From the NCBI GenBank assembly GCA_900762805.1, contig CAAFHY010000065.1, positions 1-9,061 of the forward strand: 9,061 nucleotides of DNA, in the 5' to 3' direction. Below are positions 1 to 7,100 of the stretch, one piece after another. Position 1 is the first letter of the stretch, and each line of letters begins with the position of its first letter. The notes beneath the pieces are model-generated. The model saw only the letters and a list, made by a program, of their open reading frames with translations. It had not been told where the DNA came from and did not search any database. The position numbers and the translations under genes are program-made. Source of the stretch: Oscillospiraceae bacterium (GTDB lineage Bacteria > Bacillota > Clostridia > Oscillospirales > Ruminococcaceae).

Positions 1-719
1 GACAGAAAAAGCTGTTTGGCTTTCCGGTTCTCCTGGTCGCTATGGCTGCCGCCGTCTGCTTCCTGCCGCCGGCGGGCATCCTGCGGTATTATTATCTGCT
101 GATCTCGGCCTTTGCCATGCTGTATTTCACGCTGGCCATCCTTTATTCCAAGAGGCTGCCGGTGGGGGACAGTGCTGTGGCCTACTTCATCTGGCTCATC
201 TATATGAACGGTTTGTTTGCGTGGCTTGCCATTAAAGACCATTTCGGCTCACACGGCGACGGCGTTTTCCTGTTCATCATGACGCTGGCGCTGCCGCTCT
301 TGGGCGATATGTTTGCCTATTTCTTTGGCCGCGCGTTCGGCAAGCGCAAGCTCTGCGAGCATATCAGTCCCAAGAAAACGGTGGCCGGCGCCGTGGCTGC
401 TGTCGGCCTGTCGCCGCTTTACAGCTGCCTGTGTCTGTTCATTTATACCCGCTTGCCCGCCTTTGCCGGCGGCCGCCTGGCCGGCGTCGGCACGGGCCGA
501 CTCTACCTATGCATGGCGCTGCTGGGGCTTGCCGTTTCCTTCTTTGGTATCTTTGGCGACCTGACCTCGTCGGCGGTCAAGCGCAAATACGGCATCAAGG
601 ACTTCGGTAAAATTATGCCGGGGCACGGCGGTGCGGCCGACCGGCTTGACAGCGTCTGCTTTACCGCCCCGCTGACAGCGGCGGTGTTCCTCTGGGTCAC
701 AGGGTATTTTGCCGCATGA
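1..719 (+). CDS. cdsA: Phosphatidate cytidylyltransferase (CDP-diglyceride synthase), 5'-truncated by window edge
   Basis: Integral membrane enzyme that condenses CTP with phosphatidic acid to give CDP-diacylglycerol, the precursor of the bacterial phospholipids. The frame is open from base 3 to the left edge, so the ATG at 42 is internal and the true start lies outside; 238 residues are visible, and the family is usually about 260-280, so roughly 25-40 are missing. About seven hydrophobic segments can be seen. The conserved block DMFAYFFGRAFGKRKL...ISPKKTVAG (from about base 306) and the C-terminal CDS signature (SSAVKRKYGIKDFGKIMPGH, then GGAADRLDS, about bases 567-656) identify it. In the signature the two residues before DR are AA, where bulkier hydrophobic residues are more common. 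Its TGA overlaps the dxr start as ATGA, so it is co-transcribed and probably coupled. In related genomes uppS and frr lie upstream. Identification is firm; only the N-terminus is unknown. Confidence 0.95.
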   Translation, partial: QKKLFGFPVLLVAMAAAVCFLPPAGILRYYYLLISAFAMLYFTLAILYSKRLPVGDSAVAYFIWLIYMNGLFAWLAIKDHFGSHGDGVFLFIMTLALPLLGDMFAYFFGRAFGKRKLCEHISPKKTVAGAVAAVGLSPLYSCLCLFIYTRLPAFAGGRLAGVGTGRLYLCMALLGLAVSFFGIFGDLTSSAVKRKYGIKDFGKIMPGHGGAADRLDSVCFTAPLTAAVFLWVTGYFAA

Positions 720-1882
720 AAACGAATAAAATAGCGATACTTGGCAGCACCGGCTCGATCGGCCGGCAGACCGCCGACGTGGCAAGGAGCCTTGGCTTGC
801 AGGTGACGGCGCTTACGGCCGGCCGCAACGCCGAGCTTATGATAGAACAAGCGCTGGAATTCCGGCCGCGCGTGGTGGCAATGGCCGACCCGGAGGCCGC
901 CGGGTGCGTCAGACAAGCGCTTGCAGGCTATAATATCGCTGTACTCTCCGGGGAGGACGGGATCGTGCAGGCTGCGGCGGACTGCGGGGCCGAGCTTGTC
1001 GTCTCCGCGATCGTCGGCATTGCCGGCCTGCGCCCGACGGCGGCCGCCATCGAGCAGGGCGTCAACATCGGCCTCGCCAATAAGGAAACACTGGTAACGG
1101 CAGGGCAGTATATCACCCGCCTGTGCGAGCGGTGCGGCGTGCAGCTGCTGCCGATCGACAGCGAACACAGCGCCATTTTTCAGTCATTGGCCGGTCAGCC
1201 CCGGCGCGCACTGCGCCGCATTCTGCTGACAGCCTCCGGCGGGCCCTTCTTCGGCTATACCGCCGGACAGCTTGCTACGGTAACGCCGGAGCAGGCCCTC
1301 AAACACCCAAACTGGTCGATGGGCAGCCGCATTACCGTTGATTCGGCCTCCATGATGAATAAGGGCTTTGAAGTTATCGAGGCCATGTGGCTGTTCGGCG
1401 TTTCGCTTTCGCAGATCGAGGTGGTTGTCCACAGGCAGAGCATCATACATTCAGCCGTCGAATTTGAGGACGGCGCCGTGCTGGCTCAGCTCGGTACGGC
1501 TGATATGCGCCTGCCCATCCAATATGCCATCACCTATCCTGACCGCCTGCCCGGACCGGCCAGGCAGCTCGATATTTTCTCCTGCGGACCGCTGACCTTT
1601 GAACGGCCGGACGAATCGGTATTCCGCTGCCTTGCCATCTGCAGGCGCGCAGCCGCGCTGGGCGGGTTGGCCCCGGCCGCTGTCAACGCCGCTGATGAAG
1701 TGGCTGTGGCCGCCTTTCTGCAGGGCCGCATCGGCTTTGACCGGATTGCCGTGCTGGCCGAACAGGCCATGCAGTCTGTACCGCCGACTGCTTCGTATAA
1801 TATCGACGATGTTCTTCGTACCGACGCCGCTGTGCGGCTCAACACTGAAAAACTAATCCGCCAATCGACAGGAGCCATATGA
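716..1882 (+). CDS. dxr: 1-deoxy-D-xylulose 5-phosphate reductoisomerase
   Basis: Cytosolic NADPH- and divalent-metal-dependent enzyme that rearranges and reduces 1-deoxy-D-xylulose 5-phosphate to 2-C-methyl-D-erythritol 4-phosphate, the first committed MEP-pathway step and the target of fosmidomycin. The 388-residue length fits the family. Visible motifs: the NADPH-binding GSTGSIG at residues 10-16; LANKETLVTAG at about 120-130; the metal-binding IDSEHSA with D148 and E150; the flexible-loop region HPNWSMGSRITVDSASMMNK at about 197-216; N215, K216 and E219, equivalent to E. coli N227, K228 and E231; and HRQSIIHSAVEF at 239-250. All expected catalytic residues are present. The C-terminal motif reads NAADE (324-328) where NAANE is commoner. 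The start overlaps the cdsA stop (ATGA) and has only a weak Shine-Dalgarno, consistent with coupled translation. The stop likewise overlaps the rseP start. Confidence 0.98.
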   Translation: MKTNKIAILGSTGSIGRQTADVARSLGLQVTALTAGRNAELMIEQALEFRPRVVAMADPEAAGCVRQALAGYNIAVLSGEDGIVQAAADCGAELVVSAIVGIAGLRPTAAAIEQGVNIGLANKETLVTAGQYITRLCERCGVQLLPIDSEHSAIFQSLAGQPRRALRRILLTASGGPFFGYTAGQLATVTPEQALKHPNWSMGSRITVDSASMMNKGFEVIEAMWLFGVSLSQIEVVVHRQSIIHSAVEFEDGAVLAQLGTADMRLPIQYAITYPDRLPGPARQLDIFSCGPLTFERPDESVFRCLAICRRAAALGGLAPAAVNAADEVAVAAFLQGRIGFDRIAVLAEQAMQSVPPTASYNIDDVLRTDAAVRLNTEKLIRQSTGAI

Positions 1883-2913
1883 ATACTGTTCTGACAATCG
1901 TTGCATCTATTTTGATATTCGGCCTCATTGTGCTGGTGCATGAGCTGGGCCATTTTCTGGTTGCCAAGGCCTGCGGCGTCACGGTGCTGGAATTTTCCAT
2001 TGGCATGGGGCCGAAGCTTGTCTCATGGGGAAAGAAGACGGTATACTCGCTGCGCCTGCTGCCCATCGGCGGCTTTGTGCGTATGGAGGGCGAGGACGAG
2101 GAGAGTGAAAAGCAGGGCTCCTTTTCGGAGGCCTCCGTCTTTCACCGCGTCCTGATCATTCTGGCCGGCGCCTTTATGAATCTGGTGCTTGGCTTTGTGG
2201 TTATCGCCATCACCATTTCGACCGCCTCCGGCCTTATCGTCAGCAACACCATCGCCCAGTTTACGGAAAATGCCGTGACCGAGCAGTCCGGGCTGCGCGT
2301 CGGCGATACGCTCTATTCGGTCAACGGCCGTCGGGTGCTGGTGGCCGATGATGTCGTATACGAGATGATTCGTGTGCCCGATGACCTGACTGCCGATATC
2401 GTTGTTATCCGCGATGGGGAAAAGGTGCTGCTCAAGGACGTGCAGTTTGAGGCTGTCACCTACAGCGATGGTTCGACCGGTATCCGGTATGACTTCTATA
2501 TGTATGGCAAGCAAAAGACCTTTGCAAACGTGATATCGCAGACAGGGCTGGAATTTGCCTCCAAGGCGCGGCTCGTCTATGTTTCCATCGCCGATCTCAT
2601 CACAGGCCGCACCAGCACCAAGCAGCTTTCGGGGCCGGTCGGTATCATCGGCGGCATCAGTCAGGCTGTCAGCTACGGTCTGACGACCATTTTGGAGCTG
2701 CTTTCGCTCATTACCATCAATCTTGGCATCTTCAATCTGCTGCCCATCCCGGCGCTTGACGGCGGCAAGCTGGTGTTTCTGATCATCGAGGGCATATCGA
2801 GCCGCAAGCCGTCGCCCAAAGTGGAAGGGATCGTTACAGTCGTCGGCTTTGCGCTGCTGATCGGACTGATGATTTATGCTACAACGAATGATATTTCGAG
2901 GTTGCTGTCATGA
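1879..2913 (+). CDS. rseP: Site-2 intramembrane zinc metalloprotease, RseP/RasP family
   Basis: Membrane-embedded protease that cleaves transmembrane segments, for example anti-sigma factors and remnant signal peptides in relatives; the substrate here cannot be read from sequence. The first transmembrane helix carries the zinc motif HELGH at residues 21-25 (H21, E22, H25). The second motif NLLPIPALDGG lies at 286-296, with D294 as the third zinc ligand. Between them are the membrane-associated loop LRLLPIGGFVRMEGEDE (about 58-74), a second hydrophobic segment (about 91-114) and a single PDZ domain (about 125-195), the Gram-positive arrangement rather than the two PDZ domains of E. coli RseP. 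A last hydrophobic helix lies at about 316-335. The length of 344 is normal for single-PDZ members. AGGAG at 1870-1874 sits four bases before the ATG, which itself overlaps the dxr stop as ATGA. The stop overlaps the ispG start in the same way. Confidence 0.95.
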   Translation: MNTVLTIVASILIFGLIVLVHELGHFLVAKACGVTVLEFSIGMGPKLVSWGKKTVYSLRLLPIGGFVRMEGEDEESEKQGSFSEASVFHRVLIILAGAFMNLVLGFVVIAITISTASGLIVSNTIAQFTENAVTEQSGLRVGDTLYSVNGRRVLVADDVVYEMIRVPDDLTADIVVIRDGEKVLLKDVQFEAVTYSDGSTGIRYDFYMYGKQKTFANVISQTGLEFASKARLVYVSIADLITGRTSTKQLSGPVGIIGGISQAVSYGLTTILELLSLITINLGIFNLLPIPALDGGKLVFLIIEGISSRKPSPKVEGIVTVVGFALLIGLMIYATTNDISRLLS

Positions 2914-3962
2914 CAAATCAGGTCAAGGCCGGAAGGGTCTATATCGGCGGGGGAGCACCCGTCTCGGTGCAGTCGATGCTGTCCGTGCCCTATACTGATG
3001 TCGAGGGCAACGTGCGGGAGGCGCGGCGGCTGGCTGCGGCCGGCTGCGAGATATTGCGTATCTCGGTGCCGTGCAAGGAGGCTGTGCGCCTTGTCTATGA
3101 GCTGAAAAAGGCAGTGGCCATTCCCATTGTGGCCGATATCCATTTTGATTACCGCATGGCCATCGAGAGCGCCGAGGCCGGAGCCGACAAGATCCGCATC
3201 AACCCCGGAAACATCGGCGGGGCCGACAGGGTGCGCAGTGTTGTGCAGTGCTGTACGCGCTGCGGCATCCCTATCCGCATCGGCGTCAATAGCGGCTCGT
3301 GTGAGAAGGATCTGCTGGAAAAGTACGGCGGCCCCACGGCTGACGCACTGGTGGAGAGCGCGATGCGCCATGTCGGGCTTCTGGAATCGTTCGGATTTGG
3401 GGATATCGTCGTTTCCATCAAGTCCTCGGATGTTCTCACGACCATCGACGGCTATCGTATGCTGTCCAAAAGAACGCCGCATCCGCTTCATGTCGGCGTG
3501 ACCGAAGCCGGCACCTATACCATGGGCCTTATCAAATCGGCAGTCGGCATTGGAGCGCTGCTGGCCGACGGTATCGGCGATACCATCCGCGTTTCCCTGA
3601 CTGACGATCCGATCCGGGAGGTGGAGAGCGGCATTCTGCTGCTGCGCGCGCTGGGAATGCGGCGCGGCATCAATGTGGTATCCTGCCCCACCTGCGGGCG
3701 CACGGCCATCGATTTGATAGACATTGCCAAGCGCGTCAACGATGCACTGGCCGGTCTGGACGGCGATCTGACGGTCGCCGTAATGGGCTGTGTCGTCAAC
3801 GGCCCCGGCGAGGCATCGGCTGCCGATATCGGCATTGCCGGCGGGCAGGGCTGCGCCGTGCTGTTCAAGCGGGGCGAGGTCGTGCGCAAGCTGACAGGCG
3901 ATATTGCCGGCCAGCTCATCGACGAGGTCAAAGCGATGCTGGCTGAAAAGCGCGAGAGGTAG
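2910..3962 (+). CDS. ispG: 4-hydroxy-3-methylbut-2-en-1-yl diphosphate synthase (IspG/GcpE)
   Basis: Iron-sulfur enzyme of the MEP pathway that reductively opens the cyclic diphosphate MEcPP to HMBPP, the penultimate step to IPP and DMAPP. The 350-residue size fits the bacterial two-domain form (TIM barrel plus [4Fe-4S] domain). Visible: IGGGAPVSVQSM at residues 12-23, VADIHFDYRMA at 74-84, KIRINPGNIG at 94-103, and the HVGVTEAG segment at 194-201. The cluster ligands are C259 and C262 (in SCPTCGR), C294 (in VMGCVVNGPGEA) and E301, the expected set. After QSM the sequence is LSVPYTDVEGNV instead of the common TNT-type sequence. The ATG overlaps the rseP stop as ATGA, with GAGG at 2898-2901 eight bases upstream as ribosome binding site. 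Standing between rseP and polC is typical of Clostridia. The last sense codon is a rare-looking AGG before TAG. Confidence 0.97.
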   Translation: MTNQVKAGRVYIGGGAPVSVQSMLSVPYTDVEGNVREARRLAAAGCEILRISVPCKEAVRLVYELKKAVAIPIVADIHFDYRMAIESAEAGADKIRINPGNIGGADRVRSVVQCCTRCGIPIRIGVNSGSCEKDLLEKYGGPTADALVESAMRHVGLLESFGFGDIVVSIKSSDVLTTIDGYRMLSKRTPHPLHVGVTEAGTYTMGLIKSAVGIGALLADGIGDTIRVSLTDDPIREVESGILLLRALGMRRGINVVSCPTCGRTAIDLIDIAKRVNDALAGLDGDLTVAVMGCVVNGPGEASAADIGIAGGQGCAVLFKRGEVVRKLTGDIAGQLIDEVKAMLAEKRER

Positions 3963-4002
3963 CGCCCGGCGGTTTTGCGCGTCGGTGTTCGGCAAGGGCA
4001 GG

Positions 4003-4018
4003 ACGCTTATGTGAGCGT
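4003..4018 (+). other. Small hairpin in the ispG-polC spacer
   Basis: ACGCTT and GAGCGT form six pairs (the last a T-G wobble) around the loop ATGT, 40 bases after the ispG stop. It is followed by TTGG, not a run of T, so it does not look like a complete intrinsic terminator. It could protect the 3' end of the upstream mRNA or be chance. Only the pairing is seen; any role is inference. Confidence 0.25.
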
Positions 4019-4046
4019 TTGGTGGCGCCGCTTGCTTCGCCTGCGA

Positions 4047-4069
4047 CTGCCTCCGCGGTATGGCGGCAG
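4047..4069 (+). terminator. Imperfect hairpin, candidate weak terminator or processing site between ispG and polC
   Basis: CTGCC (4047-4051) pairs with GGCAG (4065-4069). After a single T-C mismatch the stem continues with CCG/TGG (one G-T wobble) around a five-base loop. It is followed by AATTTATC, which has too few T residues for a strong terminator. Its place at the only uncoupled junction of the gene block suggests partial termination or mRNA processing that would lower or separate polC expression. That role is inference. Confidence 0.3.
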
Positions 4070-4072
4070 AAT

Positions 4073-4102
4073 TTATCAACTGATCCATGATACGTCTACA
4101 TT
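4073..4102 (+). promoter_or_regulatory. Weak sigma-A-like promoter candidate upstream of polC
   Basis: TTATCA (4073-4078; four of six match TTGACA) and TACATT (4097-4102; four of six match TATAAT) are separated by 18 bases. The local sequence is AT-richer than its surroundings. A start near 4109 would leave a leader of about 30 bases before polC. The match is marginal and there is no extended -10, so this is only a candidate. Confidence 0.2.
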
Positions 4103-4143
4103 TTCTCATGTCCCGAAAAAGCGGGTTTGAAAGCATAACATGA
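4087..4143 (+). other. Possible 18- or 11-codon leader ORF overlapping the polC start
   Basis: An ATG at 4087 opens an 18-residue frame (MIRLHFLMSRKSGFESIT), with a second in-frame ATG at 4108 giving 11 residues. The TGA stop at 4141-4143 overlaps the polC ATG as ATGA, the same geometry as the three upstream junctions. The frame is bounded upstream by TGA at 4081-4083. Neither ATG has a visible Shine-Dalgarno, and short chance frames are common, so translation is unproven. If real, it would couple polC initiation to leader translation. Confidence 0.2.
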
Positions 4144-7100
4144 TTTTATTGAAACAGCTTTTTAACGATTGCCCTCTGGCTGTCGATGGCAAAAGTCCGC
4201 AAGTCAAGAGTATAAAAATCGATAAAAGCCGTCGGACGGTCGCGCTGGAAGTACAGCCGACCTGCCTTGACCGCAGCTACCGCCGCAGGCTGGCTGCCTA
4301 CCTTTCAGGTCAGCTCGATGGCTATCAGGTCGAGCTGCGGGAGGACTGCCGTTCCCTGCCCTTTGGTTCAGACGAGTTTTTCTATGTTCTGGAACAGATG
4401 GGCAGTGAGACGGTCAGTGCCAGCGTCTTCGCGGAGAGCGGCATCCGTGTTTCGGAGGGCATTATTTATCTGCCCGTCTCGACCGGCAGCGCCGCCGTGC
4501 TGCGCTCGCTGCATTTTGAGGATAAATTCAATACCTGCTGCCGCCGTCTGTTCGATCGGAGCTTTGCGCTGCAATTTGAAGAGCGTGAGTTTGAGGGTGA
4601 TGCCTTGCTGCGCCGGCAGAAGGCTGAGGCCGTGCGTGCTGCGCGGCAGGCCGGCCCGCAGCTTACCGAGGCCGATATGGCGTCGCCGCTGCTGCAGCTG
4701 GCGGATGCCTCCTATGAGCAGGTCCTGGGTCAGAAGCCCAATATTGCCGCCATCACGCCCATCCATGAAATGGACGCCGAGGAGGGGCGGTATACCGTTT
4801 GGGGGGACGTTTTCAAAACGGATGTGTATGAGACGCGCCGCGGCGCGCACGTCCATACCGTCTGGCTCACCGATTATACCTCGTCGATCACGATGCAGCA
4901 GTTTTTCCAGCCGGAGGTGTCGGACAAGGCGTTTGCCTCGATACACGAGGGGGACACGCTGGTCGTTTCCGGCGACTATGCGTCCGACCGTCGCGGCGAG
5001 CTGCACCTGAAGCCTTACAATATCATCAGAGTGCATAAGGCGGTTCGAAAGGATAGCTCTGAAGAAAAGCGTGTCGAGCTGCATCTGCACACCTGCATGT
5101 CGGCTATGGATGCGCTGCCGACTGCCGACAAGGTCATCCGCATGGCGGCCTCTTTCGGGCACAGCGCAGTCGCCATAACTGACCACGGTGTGGCTCAATC
5201 CTTCCCTGAGGCACAGAAATTTCTGAATGACAAGAAAAGTCAGGCATGGCTGAAGCAGAAGCTGCCTGACACAGACTTTAAGCCCATTTACGGCATGGAG
5301 GCTTATTTTGTCAACGATATCGGCGAGACGGCCGTCAATATGGATGACTACCGGTTCTCCGAGGAGCTGGTGGTGTTCGATGTTGAGACGACCGGCCTTT
5401 CGGCAGCGGTTGACCGCATAACGCAGATAGGCGCCGTTGTGATCCGCGGCGGCGAGGCTGTTGAGAACTACAGTGTCCTTGTCAATCCCGGCCGCGAGCT
5501 AAGCCCGAAGATCGTGCAGCTCACCGGAATAACCAATGAAATGCTGGCCGGCGCCTCTGATGAAACGGTCGAGGTCAGGAGGTTTCTTGATTGGGTCGGC
5601 GACCGTCCGCTGGCCGCCCACAACGCCAAATTCGACATATCCTTTCTGTCGGCGGCAGCCCGGCGCATCGGCGCACCTTTTACGCCGCGCTATCTCGATA
5701 CGCTGGAGCTTTGTCAGAACCTGTTCCCCGATCTCAAGCGTCACCGCCTCGATACTATTGCCAAGGAGCTCAATGTCCGGCAGATCCAGCATCATCGCGC
5801 CGATGACGACGCACGCACGCTGGCCGATATCGTACTCAAGCTGATTCCCATGCTCAACGAGCGTGGCATCACGACCGGCGGCGAGCTGAACAGGGCCTTC
5901 TCACACCGCAGCTACAAGCACACCCACAGCCGCCATATGATCCTGTTGGTGCAGAACAAGGTGGGGCTGAAGAACCTTTACCAGCTTATTTCCAGCTCCA
6001 ACATCAAATACTTTTATCAGAAGCCGCGCATCCCGCTCAGCGAGCTTTTACAGCACCGCGAGGGGCTTATCATTGGCTCGGCCTGTGTTGAGGGCGAACT
6101 GATGCAGGGCATTATCGACGGCCTGCCCGACGAGCAGCTCGAAAAAATCGCCTCGTTCTACGATTATCTTGAGATACAGCCTGTCGATAACAACGCCTTT
6201 CTGCTGGCCGAGGGCCGGTTCGAAAGCGAAGAACAGCTGCGCGATCTCAACCGCAAGGTGGTGGCGCTCGGTGAAAAGCTGGGGAAGCCGGTCGTGGCAA
6301 CGGGCGACGTCCACTATCTGGAAAAGCGTGATGCCGAGTTCCGTCACATCCTGGCCATAGGCGGCGGCGATGAGCGCAACAGCCTCTGGTTCCGCACGAC
6401 CGATGAAATGCTGGCGGAATTCTCCTATCTGGGCGAGCAGAAGGCACGCGAGGTCGTCATCACCAACACCAATCTTGTGGCTGGCTGGATCGAAAACGGC
6501 ATCGCGCCCATCCCGCCCGGCACCTACCCGCCGCACATCGACGGCGCCGCGGAGAAGCTGGTCAGCTACATTGACGAGGGGCTTCATGAGCTCTACGGCG
6601 ACCATGTGCCGCAGTCGATCCTTGAGCGCACCGAAAAGGAGCGCGATTCCATCGTCAAGCACGGCTTTGCCGGCTTATATGTGATAGCCCGCCAGCTCAT
6701 CCGCAAATCGGAGGAGGACGGCTATCACGTCGGCTCCCGCGGCTCGGTCGGTTCCTCCTTTGTTGCGCACCTGGTCGGCATTTCGGAGGTCAATCCGTTG
6801 TCCCCGCACTACCGCTGCCCCAGCTGCAAGCATGTGGAATTCACCGACTTGGCGCAATCAGGCTTTGATCTGCCCGATAAAAACTGCCCGCACTGCGGCA
6901 CACCGATGCTCGGCAATGGGCAGGATATCCCCTTTGAGACCTTTCTCGGCTTCAACGGCGACAAGGAACCGGATATCGATCTCAACTTTTCGTCTGAGTA
7001 TCAGCAGCGCGCTCACCGCTATGTTGAGGAAATATTCGGCCGTGAAAATGTTTTCAAGGCCGGCACCATCAGCGGCATTCAGGAGCGCAAGGCCTATGGC

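Noticed and set aside
42..44. ATG at 42 as the cdsA start
   Set aside because: The frame remains open and hydrophobic upstream to the window edge, and starting at 42 would leave the protein too short for the family, so it is an internal Met.
503..1168. Long minus-strand frames opposite cdsA/dxr (and similar ones opposite rseP and polC)
   Set aside because: All are shadows of conserved plus-strand genes, with low-complexity products and no independent gene signals.
2874..4136. A 420-codon open frame on the minus strand opposite ispG
   Set aside because: It lies entirely antisense to a well-conserved ispG, gives a His/Ala/Gln-rich product without recognisable domains, and is the kind of frame expected opposite GC-rich coding sequence.
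5373..5830. Possible intein or foreign insertion inside the PHP domain of PolC
   Set aside because: The insert carries the full DEDDh exonuclease motif set and is the normal PolC domain arrangement.
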